NCBI RefSeq assembly: GCF_002929505.1
Contig: NZ_PJJL01000070.1
Coordinates: 1 to 64,000, forward strand
DNA: 64,000 nt
Source: Cryobacterium sp. Y57
GTDB lineage: Bacteria > Actinomycetota > Actinomycetes > Actinomycetales > Microbacteriaceae
Direction: 5' to 3'
Shown here in pieces: positions 46,512 through 55,413 of the stretch. The notes below the pieces were generated by a model. It had not been told where the DNA came from. It made no database searches and was given only the letters and a program-made list of their open reading frames with translations. Position 1 is the stretch's first letter; each line of letters opens with the position of its first letter. Position numbers and translations under genes: made by a program.

Positions 46512-48422
46512 ATGGCGATTGCTACACGCAATAACCTCCGAAATGTTGCAATCGTTGCTCACGTTGACCACGGTAAAACGACGCTGGTCGACGCGATGCT
46601 CAAGCAGACCGACTCTTTCGCGGACCACTCTCACGTTGAAGAGCGCGCGATGGACTCGAACGAGCTCGAGCGCGAAAAGGGCATCACGATTCTCGCCAAG
46701 AACACGGCGGTTTCGTACAAGGGCATCCACGCCACCGAGGGTCCCATCACGATCAACGTGATCGACACCCCGGGCCACGCCGACTTCGGTGGCGAGGTCG
46801 AGCGCGGACTGTCCATGGTCGACGGCGTTGTGCTCCTCGTCGATGCTTCAGAGGGCCCGCTGCCGCAGACCCGTTTCGTACTCCGCAAGGCGCTCGAAGC
46901 CAAGCTTCCCGTCATCCTGCTGGTCAACAAGACCGACCGTCCCGACGCGCGCATCGATGAGGTCGTGGCCGAGAGCCAGGACCTCCTGATCGGCCTCGCG
47001 AGCGACATGGCCGACGACTTTCCCGACCTCGACCTCGACGCCGTCCTCGACGTACCCGTCGTCTACGCGTCGGGCCGTAACGGTGCCGCCAGCTGGAACA
47101 AGCCCGAAGACGGCACCCTGCCGGACAACGACGACCTCGAGCCGTTGTTCGATGCGATCCTCAAGCACATCCCGGCACCGACCTACGATGACACGCACCC
47201 GCTCCAGGCGCACGTCACCAACCTCGACGCCTCGCCGTTCCTCGGCCGTCTCGCACTGCTGCGCATCTTCCAGGGCACCATCAAGAAGGGTCAGACCGTG
47301 GCCTGGGTGCAGCAGGACGGCACCGTCAGCAATGTGAAGATCACCGAGCTGCTCATCACCAAGGCTCTGGACCGCTACCCGACCGAGAGCGCTGGCCCCG
47401 GCGACATCGTCGCCGTAGCCGGTATCGAGAACATCACCATTGGTGAAACTCTCGCCGACCCCGACGACGTGCGCCCACTGCCGACCATCACGGTCGACGA
47501 CCCGGCCATCTCGATGACCATCGGCACCAACACCTCACCGCTCATGGGCAAGGTCAAGGGCCACAAACTCACCGCCCGCATGGTCAAGGATCGTCTTGAC
47601 CGCGAACTCGTGGGTAACGTCTCGCTCAAGGTCGTTGACATCGGACGCCCGGACGCGTGGGAGGTTCAGGGCCGTGGTGAACTGGCCCTTGCCATCCTGG
47701 TCGAGCAGATGCGTCGCGAAGGCTTCGAACTCACCGTTGGCAAGCCGCAGGTAGTTGTCAAGCGCGTCGACGGTAAGGTCCACGAGCCTTACGAGCACCT
47801 CACCATCGATGCGCCCGAAGAATACCTCGGTGCCATCACGCAGCTGCTCGCAGCCCGCAAGGGTCGCATGGAGAACATGGCCAACCACGGCACTGGCTGG
47901 GTTCGCATGGAATTCATCGTTCCGTCGCGTGGACTGATCGGCTTCCGCACCCAGTTCCTCACCGACACGCGTGGTACCGGTATCGCCAACGCGATTCTGC
48001 ACGGCTACGAGCCTTGGGCCGGCACCATCAACACCCGCACAAACGGTTCCATCGTGGCCGACCGCTCCGGAGCTGTCACGCCGTTCGCGATCATCAACCT
48101 GCAGGAGCGCATGTCGTTCTTCGTGCAGCCGACCAGTGAGGTTTATGAAGGCATGGTCATCGGCGAGAACTCGCGCGCCGACGACATGGACGTGAACATC
48201 ACCAAGGAAAAGAAACTGACCAACATGCGTCAGTCCAGTTCCGACACGTTCGAGTCGATGACGCCGCCCAAGGTGCTTTCGCTCGAGCAGTGCCTCGAAT
48301 TCGCTCGCGAAGACGAGTGCGTCGAGGTCACCCCCGCTGCCGTGCGTATTCGCAAGGTGGAGCTGACGGCATCCGCCCGCTCACGCCAGGTTTCACGCGT
48401 CAAGAAGATGGACGCGAACTAG
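46512..48422 (+). CDS. typA: Translational GTPase TypA/BipA
   Basis: Ribosome-associated GTPase of the EF-G family, involved in 50S assembly and in stress and low-temperature growth. The 636-residue chain has G1 [15 protein letters not shown] at residues 16-30, G2 [20 protein letters not shown]3 [15 protein letters not shown]4 NKTDRPDAR, and the TypA-specific C-terminal domain ([28 protein letters not shown]). ATG at 46512 with AAGGA upstream. A strong hairpin follows the stop. Confidence 0.97.
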   Translation: MAIATRNNLRNVAIVAHVDHGKTTLVDAMLKQTDSFADHSHVEERAMDSNELEREKGITILAKNTAVSYKGIHATEGPITINVIDTPGHADFGGEVERGLSMVDGVVLLVDASEGPLPQTRFVLRKALEAKLPVILLVNKTDRPDARIDEVVAESQDLLIGLASDMADDFPDLDLDAVLDVPVVYASGRNGAASWNKPEDGTLPDNDDLEPLFDAILKHIPAPTYDDTHPLQAHVTNLDASPFLGRLALLRIFQGTIKKGQTVAWVQQDGTVSNVKITELLITKALDRYPTESAGPGDIVAVAGIENITIGETLADPDDVRPLPTITVDDPAISMTIGTNTSPLMGKVKGHKLTARMVKDRLDRELVGNVSLKVVDIGRPDAWEVQGRGELALAILVEQMRREGFELTVGKPQVVVKRVDGKVHEPYEHLTIDAPEEYLGAITQLLAARKGRMENMANHGTGWVRMEFIVPSRGLIGFRTQFLTDTRGTGIANAILHGYEPWAGTINTRTNGSIVADRSGAVTPFAIINLQERMSFFVQPTSEVYEGMVIGENSRADDMDVNITKEKKLTNMRQSSSDTFESMTPPKVLSLEQCLEFAREDECVEVTPAAVRIRKVELTASARSRQVSRVKKMDAN

Positions 48423-48446
48423 CCAGTTTCGCTCCCGAGATCGTAA

Positions 48447-48481
48447 AGAGTGCCGCTTTGACCACGTCAAAGCGGCACTCT
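48447..48481 (+). terminator. Strong hairpin downstream of typA
   Basis: Perfect 16-bp inverted repeat, arms 48447-48462 (AGAGTGCCGCTTTGAC) and 48466-48481, with a CAC loop. It begins 25 bases after the typA stop and lies 43 bases before the small lipoprotein gene. No T-tract follows; probably a transcription terminator all the same. Confidence 0.8.
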
Positions 48482-48523
48482 GTGCACCTCGCGGTGTATT
48501 CGCATAACGTGAAAGGTTTTTTC

Positions 48524-48988
48524 ATGACAACCAGCAGACCAACACGACGAGTTGTTCTCGCTCTTGTAGTCGCCGCAGCCGGATTACCGCTTGTGGCGGG
48601 CTGCTCCGTGGGCGAGTCCGTGCGCGACAGCGTCAATGGCGCCGTCAACGGCGCTGTTCAGGATGCGACGGGCGGTGACGTCAGCCTCGGCGGGCAGCTT
48701 CCCGCCGACTGGCCGAGCGAAATTCCTGTGCTCGACGGAGAGGTTCTCCTCGCGACCGGTAGCCTCGGCGAGAGCGGGGTCGGTGTCTGGGTCGTGACTG
48801 TCAACGCCACGTCGACGACTCCCCTGGACGACGCACGGGCCCAGCTGCTGTCGGCCGGCTTCACCGAGGTTGTGGCCGGAGTCGACGCCGAGGTGGTCAC
48901 AATGGCGAACGCAGCGTACGGCGTCGTCGTCGCGGGCAATTCCGATGGTGTTCTCTACACCGTCACTCCGGTGCCGGCGCTCGGTTAG
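48524..48988 (+). CDS. Small lipoprotein of unknown function
   Basis: A 154-residue exported lipoprotein: Arg-rich start, hydrophobic core (VVLALVVAAAGLPLVAGC) with lipobox LVAGC at about residues 24-28. The mature part has two short repeats NGAVNGAVQ and a compact alpha/beta pattern (WPSEIPVLDGEVLLATGSLG). I do not recognise a family with confidence. ATG at 48524 with AAAGG ten bases upstream. Its stop codon overlaps the stop of the degraded, convergent efeB. Confidence 0.75.
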   Translation: MTTSRPTRRVVLALVVAAAGLPLVAGCSVGESVRDSVNGAVNGAVQDATGGDVSLGGQLPADWPSEIPVLDGEVLLATGSLGESGVGVWVVTVNATSTTPLDDARAQLLSAGFTEVVAGVDAEVVTMANAAYGVVVAGNSDGVLYTVTPVPALG

Positions 48989-49154
48989 GCGAACAGGGCT
49001 GCGCCGACGTAACTCTGGTCGGAGATGCCTCCGGGAACGGCGAAAAGGGCGCGGCTGACGTGCCGAATATGCGCGTTGAGCGCGTCGTGCTACCAGGTAG
49101 GAGCCGCCCGCCAGCCAGGCCGGGCCGTCAGACGCCGACTCCCAGACCTGGTCG
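48985..49154 (-). pseudogene. efeB: efeB remnant (deferrochelatase/peroxidase)
   Basis: EfeB is a Tat-exported haem peroxidase of about 430 residues. Only two scraps remain: DGPAWLAGGSYLVARR (the conserved GGSYLVxRR block) and, after a deletion and frame change, ALNAHIRHVSRALFAVPGGI ending SDQSYVGAALFA and the natural stop at 48985. All haem-binding regions between are missing. The 5' scrap is joined directly to efeO sequence. Confidence 0.85.
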
Positions 49155-49449
49155 GTGACGACCTCGTCGAGCAGGCCGATGGCACCGTTGGTCTGCTGCG
49201 ACAGGGTGAAACTCACACCCTGCACCGTCGCGTGCAGGGTAGCGGTGTCGTGATGAGTTGCTGCGTGAGGGCTGCGCCCTTCTCGGCGCTGTACGGCTCG
49301 AAACTGGTTTCAGCCTCGGCTGGCCAGAGGTCCTTCTCGATCGCGTGCCAGCCGGTCCAGTCCTGACCATCTTCGAGGTCGGCGTCGCGCAGGTCGAGCT
49401 TGGGGTCAAGGTAGCCGAACGAGTCGGTGCCGGTGACGAGCTGGTCGAT
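49155..49449 (-). pseudogene. efeO: Degraded imelysin domain of efeO
   Basis: Continuing in frame past the stop codon of the gene at 49450, the sequence reads IDQLVTGTDSF, then directly GYLDPKLDLRDADLEDGQDW, TGWHAIEKDLWPAEAE and AALTQQLIT: an imelysin domain lacking about 30 or more residues after GTDSF. A one-base loss then shifts the frame, after which DTATLHATVQGVSFTLSQQT and NGAIGLLDEVVT follow. The remaining C-terminal part is gone, fused to efeB. Confidence 0.85.
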
Positions 49450-49917
49450 CTAGTTGGTGACGGACGAGGCGTGGTCGGAGTTGGCGGTGTCGACCTGGGC
49501 CGCACGGTCGACGTTGACGGTGGTGGCGGCATCCGTTTTGGTGGCGGTGAATTCGGCCTTGCCGACGCTGTCGCCGCCCATCCCCGGCTTGCAAGCTGTG
49601 AAGTAGCTACCGGCGTCGAGCTGCACGACGAGGTCGCGGCTGAGGCCGGGGCCGATGTTCTCGGCCTCGCCGACGATGCGCAGGCCGTCGGCGGCGAGCA
49701 GGTAGAACTCGGTCACCTGGTCACCGGAATTGGTGACCGAGAAGCGAATGCTGCCAGCCGGCGCCTCGTTGGCGGACACCGCACAATTCGTCGCGCTGCT
49801 GTCTACGGCGAGGGCCGTATTCGAGGCGGCAGGGTTGTTTGCGACGCAGCCGCTGAGCAGAGTGACACCGAGAACACCGACGCCGAGCAGGCGGGCATAA
49901 CGAAAAACACGAAGCAT
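49450..49917 (-). pseudogene. efeO: EfeO N-terminal cupredoxin domain, truncated
   Basis: EfeO is the periplasmic iron-binding protein of the EfeUOB ferrous/ferric uptake system. This 155-residue ORF keeps the lipoprotein signal (LLGVGVLGVTLLSGC) and the cupredoxin domain (SIRFSVTNSGDQVTEFYLLA; SRDLVVQLDAGSYFTACKPG), but a TAG at 49450-49452 stops it exactly where the imelysin domain should follow (DHASSVTN-stop). The downstream domain is present but disrupted. The product could still be secreted, but full EfeO function is unlikely. Confidence 0.85.
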
Positions 49918-49945
49918 GAAAATCCTTTGACAGAGAAACGAGAAG

Positions 49946-50815
49946 TCAGTGCGCGGCAACCGGAACGGGCGCCGGCGTCTGGGGTGCGGTCTGAACCGGG
50001 TGGGCGTTCGTGCGGCCCTGGCGGCTCTTTTTGATGAAGAGGCTCAGTGTCGGCACTGCGTAGGCCAGCCAGGCGAACATCTCCAGCCAGGTGGTGGCGG
50101 GGGAGAAGTTCAGGGTGCCCTTGAGCAGCGTGCCGTACCAGCTGTCCGGCGGCACGGCGGCACTCACGTTGAAGGCCAGGGCGTGCAGACCGGGCAGGAA
50201 TCCGGCCTCCTGCAGGTCGTGCACGCCGTAGGAGAGCACGCCCGCAGCGACGATGATGAGAATCGCGCCGGTATAGGTGAAGAACTTAGACAGGTTGATC
50301 TTGAGCATGCCCGCGTAGATCAGTGCGCCAAGGCCGATCGCCGTCGCGATGCCGAGCGCCGCGCCGAGCAGCGGCATGGTCGTTGCTCCGGTGGCCTGCA
50401 CGGCGGCCCAGAGGAACAGGGCGGTCTCAATACCCTCACGCCCGACCGCGAGAAAGGCGACGAGAACAAGGCCGAGGCCGGTGCCGACGAGGTGCTTGTC
50501 GATGTTGCCCTGCAGGTGCCCCTTGAGGTCGCGTGCGGTACGCAGCATCCAGAACACCATCCAGGTCACCAGGCCGGTCGCGACGATCGACAGCACGCCC
50601 CCGATGGTCTCCTGTGCAGTGAACGAGAGCCCATACGTGCCGTAGGTGAGCAGGGCACCGATGCCGAGGGCGAGGAGCACGGCCAAGCTCACGCCGATCC
50701 AGATGCGCGGCAGCACATCACGACGGTTGATTTTCACGATGTAGGCGATGAGAATCGTCACGATCAGCGCGGCCTCAAGGCCTTCGCGCAGGCCGATCAG
50801 GTAGTTTGCGAGCAC
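49946..50815 (-). CDS. efeU: Iron permease EfeU/FTR1 family
   Basis: A 289-residue inner-membrane iron permease with seven predicted helices and the two REXXE iron-transport motifs intact: LREGLEAALIV (residues 9-19) and GREGIETALFLW. The C-terminus is Pro/Gln/Ala-rich. GTG start at 50815. It leads the efeU-efeO-efeB operon, but only efeU is undamaged; without EfeO and EfeB its transport role is doubtful. The DtxR-like palindrome 44 bp upstream would make it iron-repressed. Confidence 0.92.
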   Translation of the reverse strand: MLANYLIGLREGLEAALIVTILIAYIVKINRRDVLPRIWIGVSLAVLLALGIGALLTYGTYGLSFTAQETIGGVLSIVATGLVTWMVFWMLRTARDLKGHLQGNIDKHLVGTGLGLVLVAFLAVGREGIETALFLWAAVQATGATTMPLLGAALGIATAIGLGALIYAGMLKINLSKFFTYTGAILIIVAAGVLSYGVHDLQEAGFLPGLHALAFNVSAAVPPDSWYGTLLKGTLNFSPATTWLEMFAWLAYAVPTLSLFIKKSRQGRTNAHPVQTAPQTPAPVPVAAH

Positions 50816-50858
50816 AGGGTCCCTCGAATAGTTCGGGCAAGTTTCGGGTGAAAGCTTT

Positions 50859-50876
50859 GGTAAGGCTATCCTTACC
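50859..50876 (-). promoter_or_regulatory. DtxR/IdeR-like iron box upstream of efeU
   Basis: GGTAAGGCTATCCTTACC: two perfect 7-bp arms around CTAT, 44 bp upstream of the efeU start codon. It resembles the DtxR/IdeR consensus (TTAGGTTAGSCTAACCTAA) at the central AGGCTA...CCT positions. Expected to repress efeU when iron is plentiful. Confidence 0.75.
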
Positions 50877-50976
50877 GACTTCGACTCTAGTCGGAACGGC
50901 GCAAGCGTGTCTAGTTATAATTTGACTCGGGCACGGGTATTACCCAGCAAGATGAATAGCCAGCAGAACAGAAACG

Positions 50977-51945
50977 GTGCGTACGCCCATGGTCATGTCC
51001 GGCAGCGGCGAGCGAATCCTGTTCGTGCATGCCCGGCCCGGCGACGAATCCGCACTGACCGGTGGCACGATTGCCCGGCTGCGCGCCGATGGGTCACAGG
51101 TCGTTGTGCTCTACGCCGGTGCTGTCACCGAAGCAGACGCCGCGATCTTTGCGGCGTTGGTCGAGCTGGGGGCGCGCAGCTGGCGCCGCTTGCCCCAGAT
51201 CTCCGCGACCGAATTCGTCTCGACTTGTCGAGAGGCCATTGACGCACTCGGGGCAACCGCAGTCGTCGTCGGCACCGTCGATGACGGTCTGCGTAGGGTC
51301 GCGACGACCGCCGCGCACGAGGCCGGCCTGCCGGTGTTCCTGGCCTGCACGGTACGGCAGGCAGCCGGCCAGCGTCTCATCGCTATCGACGTCGGCGCTC
51401 ACCTCGACCAGAAACTGCGCGCCCTCTCGCACTTCCCCGCGCGCTGGACGCTGACCGGGCACACCCGCGTCCTGGCCGACGGGGCCATCGATGTCATCAC
51501 CGACACCGAAACGTTCCTGAGAGCGGATGCCCCGCGCACAGCGCTGCCCGCGCCCACCCGACGGCCCGCTCGCCCGACGCTGGCGAACCGGTCGTTGGGC
51601 GGTCTCGCCGGCCTGCTTTTGGGTATCCTCTTCGGTGTGCTCGGAACCATCGCCCACCAGGCCACCCTGACCGTGTTCGGCGTGGCGCTGCCGATTGGCC
51701 TGACAATCGCGTTCGTCGGCATCGGAGCGCTGCTGCTCGGGCTGCGCCTTGTCGTTGGCGACAGGTTCGTGGTCGGCTTCGCCGCGACGGGATTGCTCCT
51801 GACCATTTTTGTGCTGTCACTGCGCGGTTCCGGAGGGTCGGTGCTTGTGCCGGCTGGCCTGCCCGGAACCCTGTGGACCGTTGTTCCGGCGCTGATGGCG
51901 GCTTTTGTGCTGGCCTGGCCGAAACTGCCGCCGCGCCGACGCTAG
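50977..51945 (+). CDS. PIG-L/LmbE-like pseudoenzyme fused to a membrane domain
   Basis: A 322-residue protein. Residues 1-190 follow the LmbE/MshB deacetylase fold (RILFVHARPGDESALTGGTI; VVVLYAGAVTEADA), and residues about 210-315 form four transmembrane helices (LAGLLLGILFGVLGTIAHQA onward). In MshB the motif is AHPDDE: His and the second Asp bind zinc and the first Asp is the catalytic base. Here it reads ARPGDE, so one ligand and the base are lost. Catalysis is therefore unlikely. GTG at 50977, though ATG at 50989 or 50995 is possible. Next to fdxA, same direction. Confidence 0.78.
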   Translation: MRTPMVMSGSGERILFVHARPGDESALTGGTIARLRADGSQVVVLYAGAVTEADAAIFAALVELGARSWRRLPQISATEFVSTCREAIDALGATAVVVGTVDDGLRRVATTAAHEAGLPVFLACTVRQAAGQRLIAIDVGAHLDQKLRALSHFPARWTLTGHTRVLADGAIDVITDTETFLRADAPRTALPAPTRRPARPTLANRSLGGLAGLLLGILFGVLGTIAHQATLTVFGVALPIGLTIAFVGIGALLLGLRLVVGDRFVVGFAATGLLLTIFVLSLRGSGGSVLVPAGLPGTLWTVVPALMAAFVLAWPKLPPRRR

Positions 51946-52026
51946 CCGGCGTCGCGTAACACGGAAAGAGGCCTGACCGAGGAGGCGTACAATCAGGAGT
52001 CCGCTCTTGAAGGGAACCCCCAGCCT

Positions 52027-52350
52027 GTGACGTATGTGATCGCTCTTCCGTGCGTCGATGTGAAAGATCGTGCCTGCATCGATGAATGCCCGGTGGACTG
52101 CATTTATGAGGGCGAACGCTCCCTCTATATCCATCCGGACGAGTGCGTCGATTGCGGCGCCTGCGAACCGGTCTGCCCGGTCGAGGCCATCTACTACGAA
52201 GATGACCTGCCCGAACAGTGGTCCGACTACTACAAAGCCAACGTCGAATTCTTCGACGACATCGGCTCCCCCGGAGGAGCCGCCAAAATCGGTGTCCTCG
52301 CCAAGGACCACCCCGTCATCTCCGCACTGCCACCGCAGGTTCAGCACTAA
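52027..52350 (+). CDS. fdxA: Seven-iron ferredoxin FdxA
   Basis: Cytosolic electron carrier with one [3Fe-4S] and one [4Fe-4S] cluster. The 107-residue protein has the 7Fe spacing: C9-x7-C17-x3-C21-P and C40-x2-C43-x2-C46-x3-C50-P; C25 is extra. The C-terminal extension [20 protein letters not shown] is typical of actinobacterial FdxA. GTG start at 52027. A TACAAT at 51987 may be its -10 box. It lies 9 bp before dapC. Confidence 0.96.
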   Translation: MTYVIALPCVDVKDRACIDECPVDCIYEGERSLYIHPDECVDCGACEPVCPVEAIYYEDDLPEQWSDYYKANVEFFDDIGSPGGAAKIGVLAKDHPVISALPPQVQH

Positions 52351-52359
52351 GCGATTTTC

Positions 52360-53460
52360 GTGCTGAAGTCGCTTCCGGACTACCCCTGGGACCAGATGGT
52401 TCCGTTCGCCGAGCAGGCTCGGCAGCATCCAGGCGGCATCGTCGACCTGTCGATCGGTTCGCCGGTCGATGCCACGCCCGACGTCGTGCAGCAGGCGCTG
52501 CGCACCGCAACGGATGCCCACGCTTATCCGCAAACCGTCGGTACGCCCGCCCTGCAGCAGGCGATCATCGCCTGGTATGCCCGGCGCCGCGGTGTCACTG
52601 GCCTGGAGCCCAAGAACGTGTTGCCCACGATCGGTTCCAAGGAGCTCGTGGCGCTCATGCCGTTCATGCTCGGCCTCGGTGATGGCGACACGATCGTGCA
52701 CCCGCGGGCGGCCTACCCGACCTACGCGATCGGTGCCGCTATTGCCGGTGCTGTGGCCGTGGCCTCTGATGATCCGGCGGAGTGGCCCGAATCGACCAAG
52801 CTGATCTGGCTGAACAGCCCCGGAAACCCGGACGGCCGAGTATTGACGGTCGACGACCTGCGCGCTGCCGTTGCCCGCGCCCGCGAACTCGACGCCGTGA
52901 TCGTGAGCGATGAGTGTTATGCCGAGCTGGGCTGGGACGCCCCGTGGAATGCCGAGGCGATCCCGAGCATTCTTGACCCCCGAGTTATTGACGGCGACCG
53001 ACGCAAAATCGTCGCGATCTACTCGCTCAGCAAGCAGTCCAATATGGCCGGCTATCGGGCGGCCTTCGCGGCCGGCTGCAGCGGCGTACTCGAGCGCGTG
53101 CTGACCGTGCGCAAACACGCCGGCCTCATGCTTCCGGCGCCGCTGCAAGCGGCAATGATCGCCGCTCTCGGCGACGACGAGCACGTTCGCGTGCAGAAGG
53201 AGCGCTATCGCGCGCGCCGCGCTGTGCTGCGTCCCGCGCTGGAGCAGGCCGGCTTTCGCATCGATCGCAGCGAGGCGGGGCTCTACCTGTGGGCGACCGA
53301 GGGACGACCAGCATGGCACTCCATCGAACGGATGGCCGCCCTCGGCATTCTGGCCGGTCCTGGTCCGTTCTATGGTGATGTCTACCCTGAGCACGTGCGA
53401 TTTTCGCTCACCGCGACCGACGAGCGTATTGCCGCAGCAGCAGCACGCCTGGTGGTCTGA
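52360..53460 (+). CDS. dapC: Succinyldiaminopimelate transaminase
   Basis: PLP aminotransferase making N-succinyl-LL-2,6-diaminopimelate from the keto precursor with glutamate, in lysine and peptidoglycan synthesis. The 366-residue class I/II fold has the PLP lysine in IYSLSKQSNMAGYRAAF, LNSPGNPDGRVL for the N-P loop and ERVRF-like end HVRFSLTATDERI. GTG at 52360, 9 bp behind fdxA, a pairing common in actinobacteria. It works with dapD and dapE at 61-64 kb in the same window. Confidence 0.92.
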   Translation: MLKSLPDYPWDQMVPFAEQARQHPGGIVDLSIGSPVDATPDVVQQALRTATDAHAYPQTVGTPALQQAIIAWYARRRGVTGLEPKNVLPTIGSKELVALMPFMLGLGDGDTIVHPRAAYPTYAIGAAIAGAVAVASDDPAEWPESTKLIWLNSPGNPDGRVLTVDDLRAAVARARELDAVIVSDECYAELGWDAPWNAEAIPSILDPRVIDGDRRKIVAIYSLSKQSNMAGYRAAFAAGCSGVLERVLTVRKHAGLMLPAPLQAAMIAALGDDEHVRVQKERYRARRAVLRPALEQAGFRIDRSEAGLYLWATEGRPAWHSIERMAALGILAGPGPFYGDVYPEHVRFSLTATDERIAAAAARLVV

Positions 53461-53653
53461 AGCAGCATTTGTCTGGGCTGAGAGCTTGTGGACTTCTGCC
53501 AACGAATCGACCGAAGTCTTAGCTGATGCAACAGCGGGTGGTCAGGCGGATTAGGCTGTAGTCGCGACGGAGTCGGCCACAGCAGCTTGATCACTGACCG
53601 ATTCAGTGACGCGTCGTCACATTTCATCCGGCAGTGATACCCGAGGAGGCTCC

Positions 53654-54979
53654 GTGACCGACGTCGCGCAGCACACAACATCCGGCGAACCGATGAGCGC
53701 TGACCCGAATAAGGTCACCATCACTTTTCCCGGCGGGAGTGCAGAGTTCCCGATCCTGACCAGTGTGGACGGCCTGTCGAGCATCGACATCTCCACCCTG
53801 ACCAAGAAGACCGGCCTCACCGCGCTGGACTACGGTTTCGTGAACACTGCGGCAACTCGCTCCGCGATCACCTATATCGACGGTGACGCCGGCATCCTGC
53901 GCTATCGCGGGTATCCGATCGAACAGATCGCTCAGAACTCGAACTTTCTCGAGACGGCCTGGCTGTTGATCTACGGTGATCTGCCCAGCGCGAGCGAACT
54001 GGCTAACTTCGACGATCGCATCCGCCATCACACGCTCTTGCACGAAGACATGCGTCGGTTCTTTGATTCCCTGCCGCACAAGGCGCACCCGATGAGTGTG
54101 CTCGCCTCGGGCGTCTCGGCCCTGTCTACGTTCTACCAAGACTCGCTCGACCCGAAGGACCCGGAACAGGTCGAGATTTCGACCATTCGACTTCTGGCCA
54201 AACTGCCGGTCATGGCCGCCTATGCGCACAAAAAGAGCGTCGGCCAGGCCTTTCTCTACCCCGACAACTCCCTGAGCTTCGTCGACAACTTTCTGAAGCT
54301 CAACTTCGGCAACATGGCCGAGCCTTACGAGATCAACCCGGTCGTCAGTAAGGCCCTTGAACGCCTACTCATGCTGCACGAAGACCACGAGCAGAACGCG
54401 TCGACGTCGACGGTGCGCCTGGTCGGCTCGACGGAGGCCAACCTATTCGCGTCGGTCTCCTCCGGCATCAACGCGCTGTTCGGACCGCTGCACGGCGGAG
54501 CCAACGAAGCCGTATTATCAATGCTTGGTGAGATCCAGGCATCTGGCCAGGGCGTCGAAAAGTACGTCGAACGCGTCAAGAATAAAGAGCAGGGCGTGAA
54601 GCTCATGGGCTTCGGGCACCGGGTCTACAAGAACTACGACCCACGCGCCACCCTTGTTAAGGAGAGCGCCCATGAGGTGTTGGCCGCTTTGGGCGTGAAG
54701 GACGACCTGCTCGACATTGCGCAGGAACTCGAGCACATTGCGCTCAATGACGATTACTTCAAGGAACGTCGACTGTACCCCAATGTCGACTTCTACACCG
54801 GCGTCATCTACAAGGCGATGGGCTTTCCGACGCGCATGTTCACCGTGCTTTTCGCGATCGGTCGTCTGCCCGGCTGGGTTGCGCACTGGCGTGAGATGAA
54901 CGAGGATCCGGCCACCAAGATCGGCCGCCCGCAGCAGCTCTACGTGGGTTCCGCGGCCCGCGACTACCCCCGCACATAG
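53654..54979 (+). CDS. gltA: Citrate synthase
   Basis: Condenses oxaloacetate and acetyl-CoA at the entry of the TCA cycle. The 441-residue length is that of the hexameric, NADH-sensitive type. Catalytic residues are seen as GPLHGGANEAV (His), GFGHRVYKNYDPR (His) and YPNVDFYTGV (Asp). The GTG at 53654 has GAGGAGG five bases upstream and adds a short non-conserved N-terminus before MSADPNKVTI; the ATG there is a weaker alternative. Confidence 0.97.
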   Translation: MTDVAQHTTSGEPMSADPNKVTITFPGGSAEFPILTSVDGLSSIDISTLTKKTGLTALDYGFVNTAATRSAITYIDGDAGILRYRGYPIEQIAQNSNFLETAWLLIYGDLPSASELANFDDRIRHHTLLHEDMRRFFDSLPHKAHPMSVLASGVSALSTFYQDSLDPKDPEQVEISTIRLLAKLPVMAAYAHKKSVGQAFLYPDNSLSFVDNFLKLNFGNMAEPYEINPVVSKALERLLMLHEDHEQNASTSTVRLVGSTEANLFASVSSGINALFGPLHGGANEAVLSMLGEIQASGQGVEKYVERVKNKEQGVKLMGFGHRVYKNYDPRATLVKESAHEVLAALGVKDDLLDIAQELEHIALNDDYFKERRLYPNVDFYTGVIYKAMGFPTRMFTVLFAIGRLPGWVAHWREMNEDPATKIGRPQQLYVGSAARDYPRT

Positions 54980-55011
54980 CATCGCTGCTGTAACCTTCCT
55001 GCGCAAATAAC

Positions 55012-55043
55012 TCGGGGCTGAAGAGCCTGGTCGCTACGACCAG
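55012..55043. repeat. Left copy of a direct repeat flanking the nitronate monooxygenase gene
   Basis: TCGGGGCTG (55012-55020), nine other bases, then GTCGCTACGACCAG (55030-55043). The same two blocks recur in the same order at 57015-57023 and 57031-57044. The copies are about 2.0 kb apart and enclose the 55414-56904 gene. Confidence 0.7.
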
Positions 55044-55044
55044 G
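55026..55044 (+). terminator. Hairpin downstream of gltA
   Basis: CCTGGTCG-CTA-CGACCAGG: perfect 8-bp stem with a 3-base loop, 46 bases after the gltA stop. No T-run. It overlaps the left direct repeat, so its role as a terminator is tentative. Confidence 0.45.
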
Positions 55045-55413
55045 GAGCACTCACGGGTCGATAACGCGGTCGCGCGAGCAACCGGTGCGTGCCTGAAGAG
55101 CAAGGGCTGTTGTGAGCTGTGGTGTGTGGTGTGTGTTGTGATGGGCGCTGACGCGGTGGGCTGCGTCGAGCGGCGGCGCAGTAATTAATTATTCTTGGAT
55201 ACTTCTGCACGGTCGAGCGTGCGGACCGACGCCCGCATCGCCCGGGCGTCGCCTGTCCCTCGTTGAGCGCGCCTTCCGCCGTCTGCCTTCCGCTTTCAGC
55301 GTTTGACCGGAGCTGGCATGGACCTGCGGAACGTATTCGTGGGGCGGAATATGCACGGGAATAGTCTGTGAAAGGGCGCCCAGCCGTGGTGTCCGTCACT
55401 GAAAGGTTCGCTC

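Larger units (their letters stand above)
54980..55413. other. Intergenic region between gltA and the nitronate monooxygenase gene
   Basis: 434 bases with no supportable gene. It holds a hairpin at 55026-55044, a repeat that recurs at 57015, a TG-rich stretch at 55113-55143 and an AT-rich patch (TAATTAATTATTCTTGGATAC, about 55183-55203) that may hold a promoter. Confidence 0.45.

Noticed and set aside
49128-49532. Pro/Ser/Thr-rich minus-strand frame of 134 residues
   Set aside because: It is an alternative frame over the degraded efeO; the homologous residues are in the other frames.
51817-53502. Minus-strand open frame of 561 codons
   Set aside because: Antisense to fdxA and dapC, both clearly recognised.
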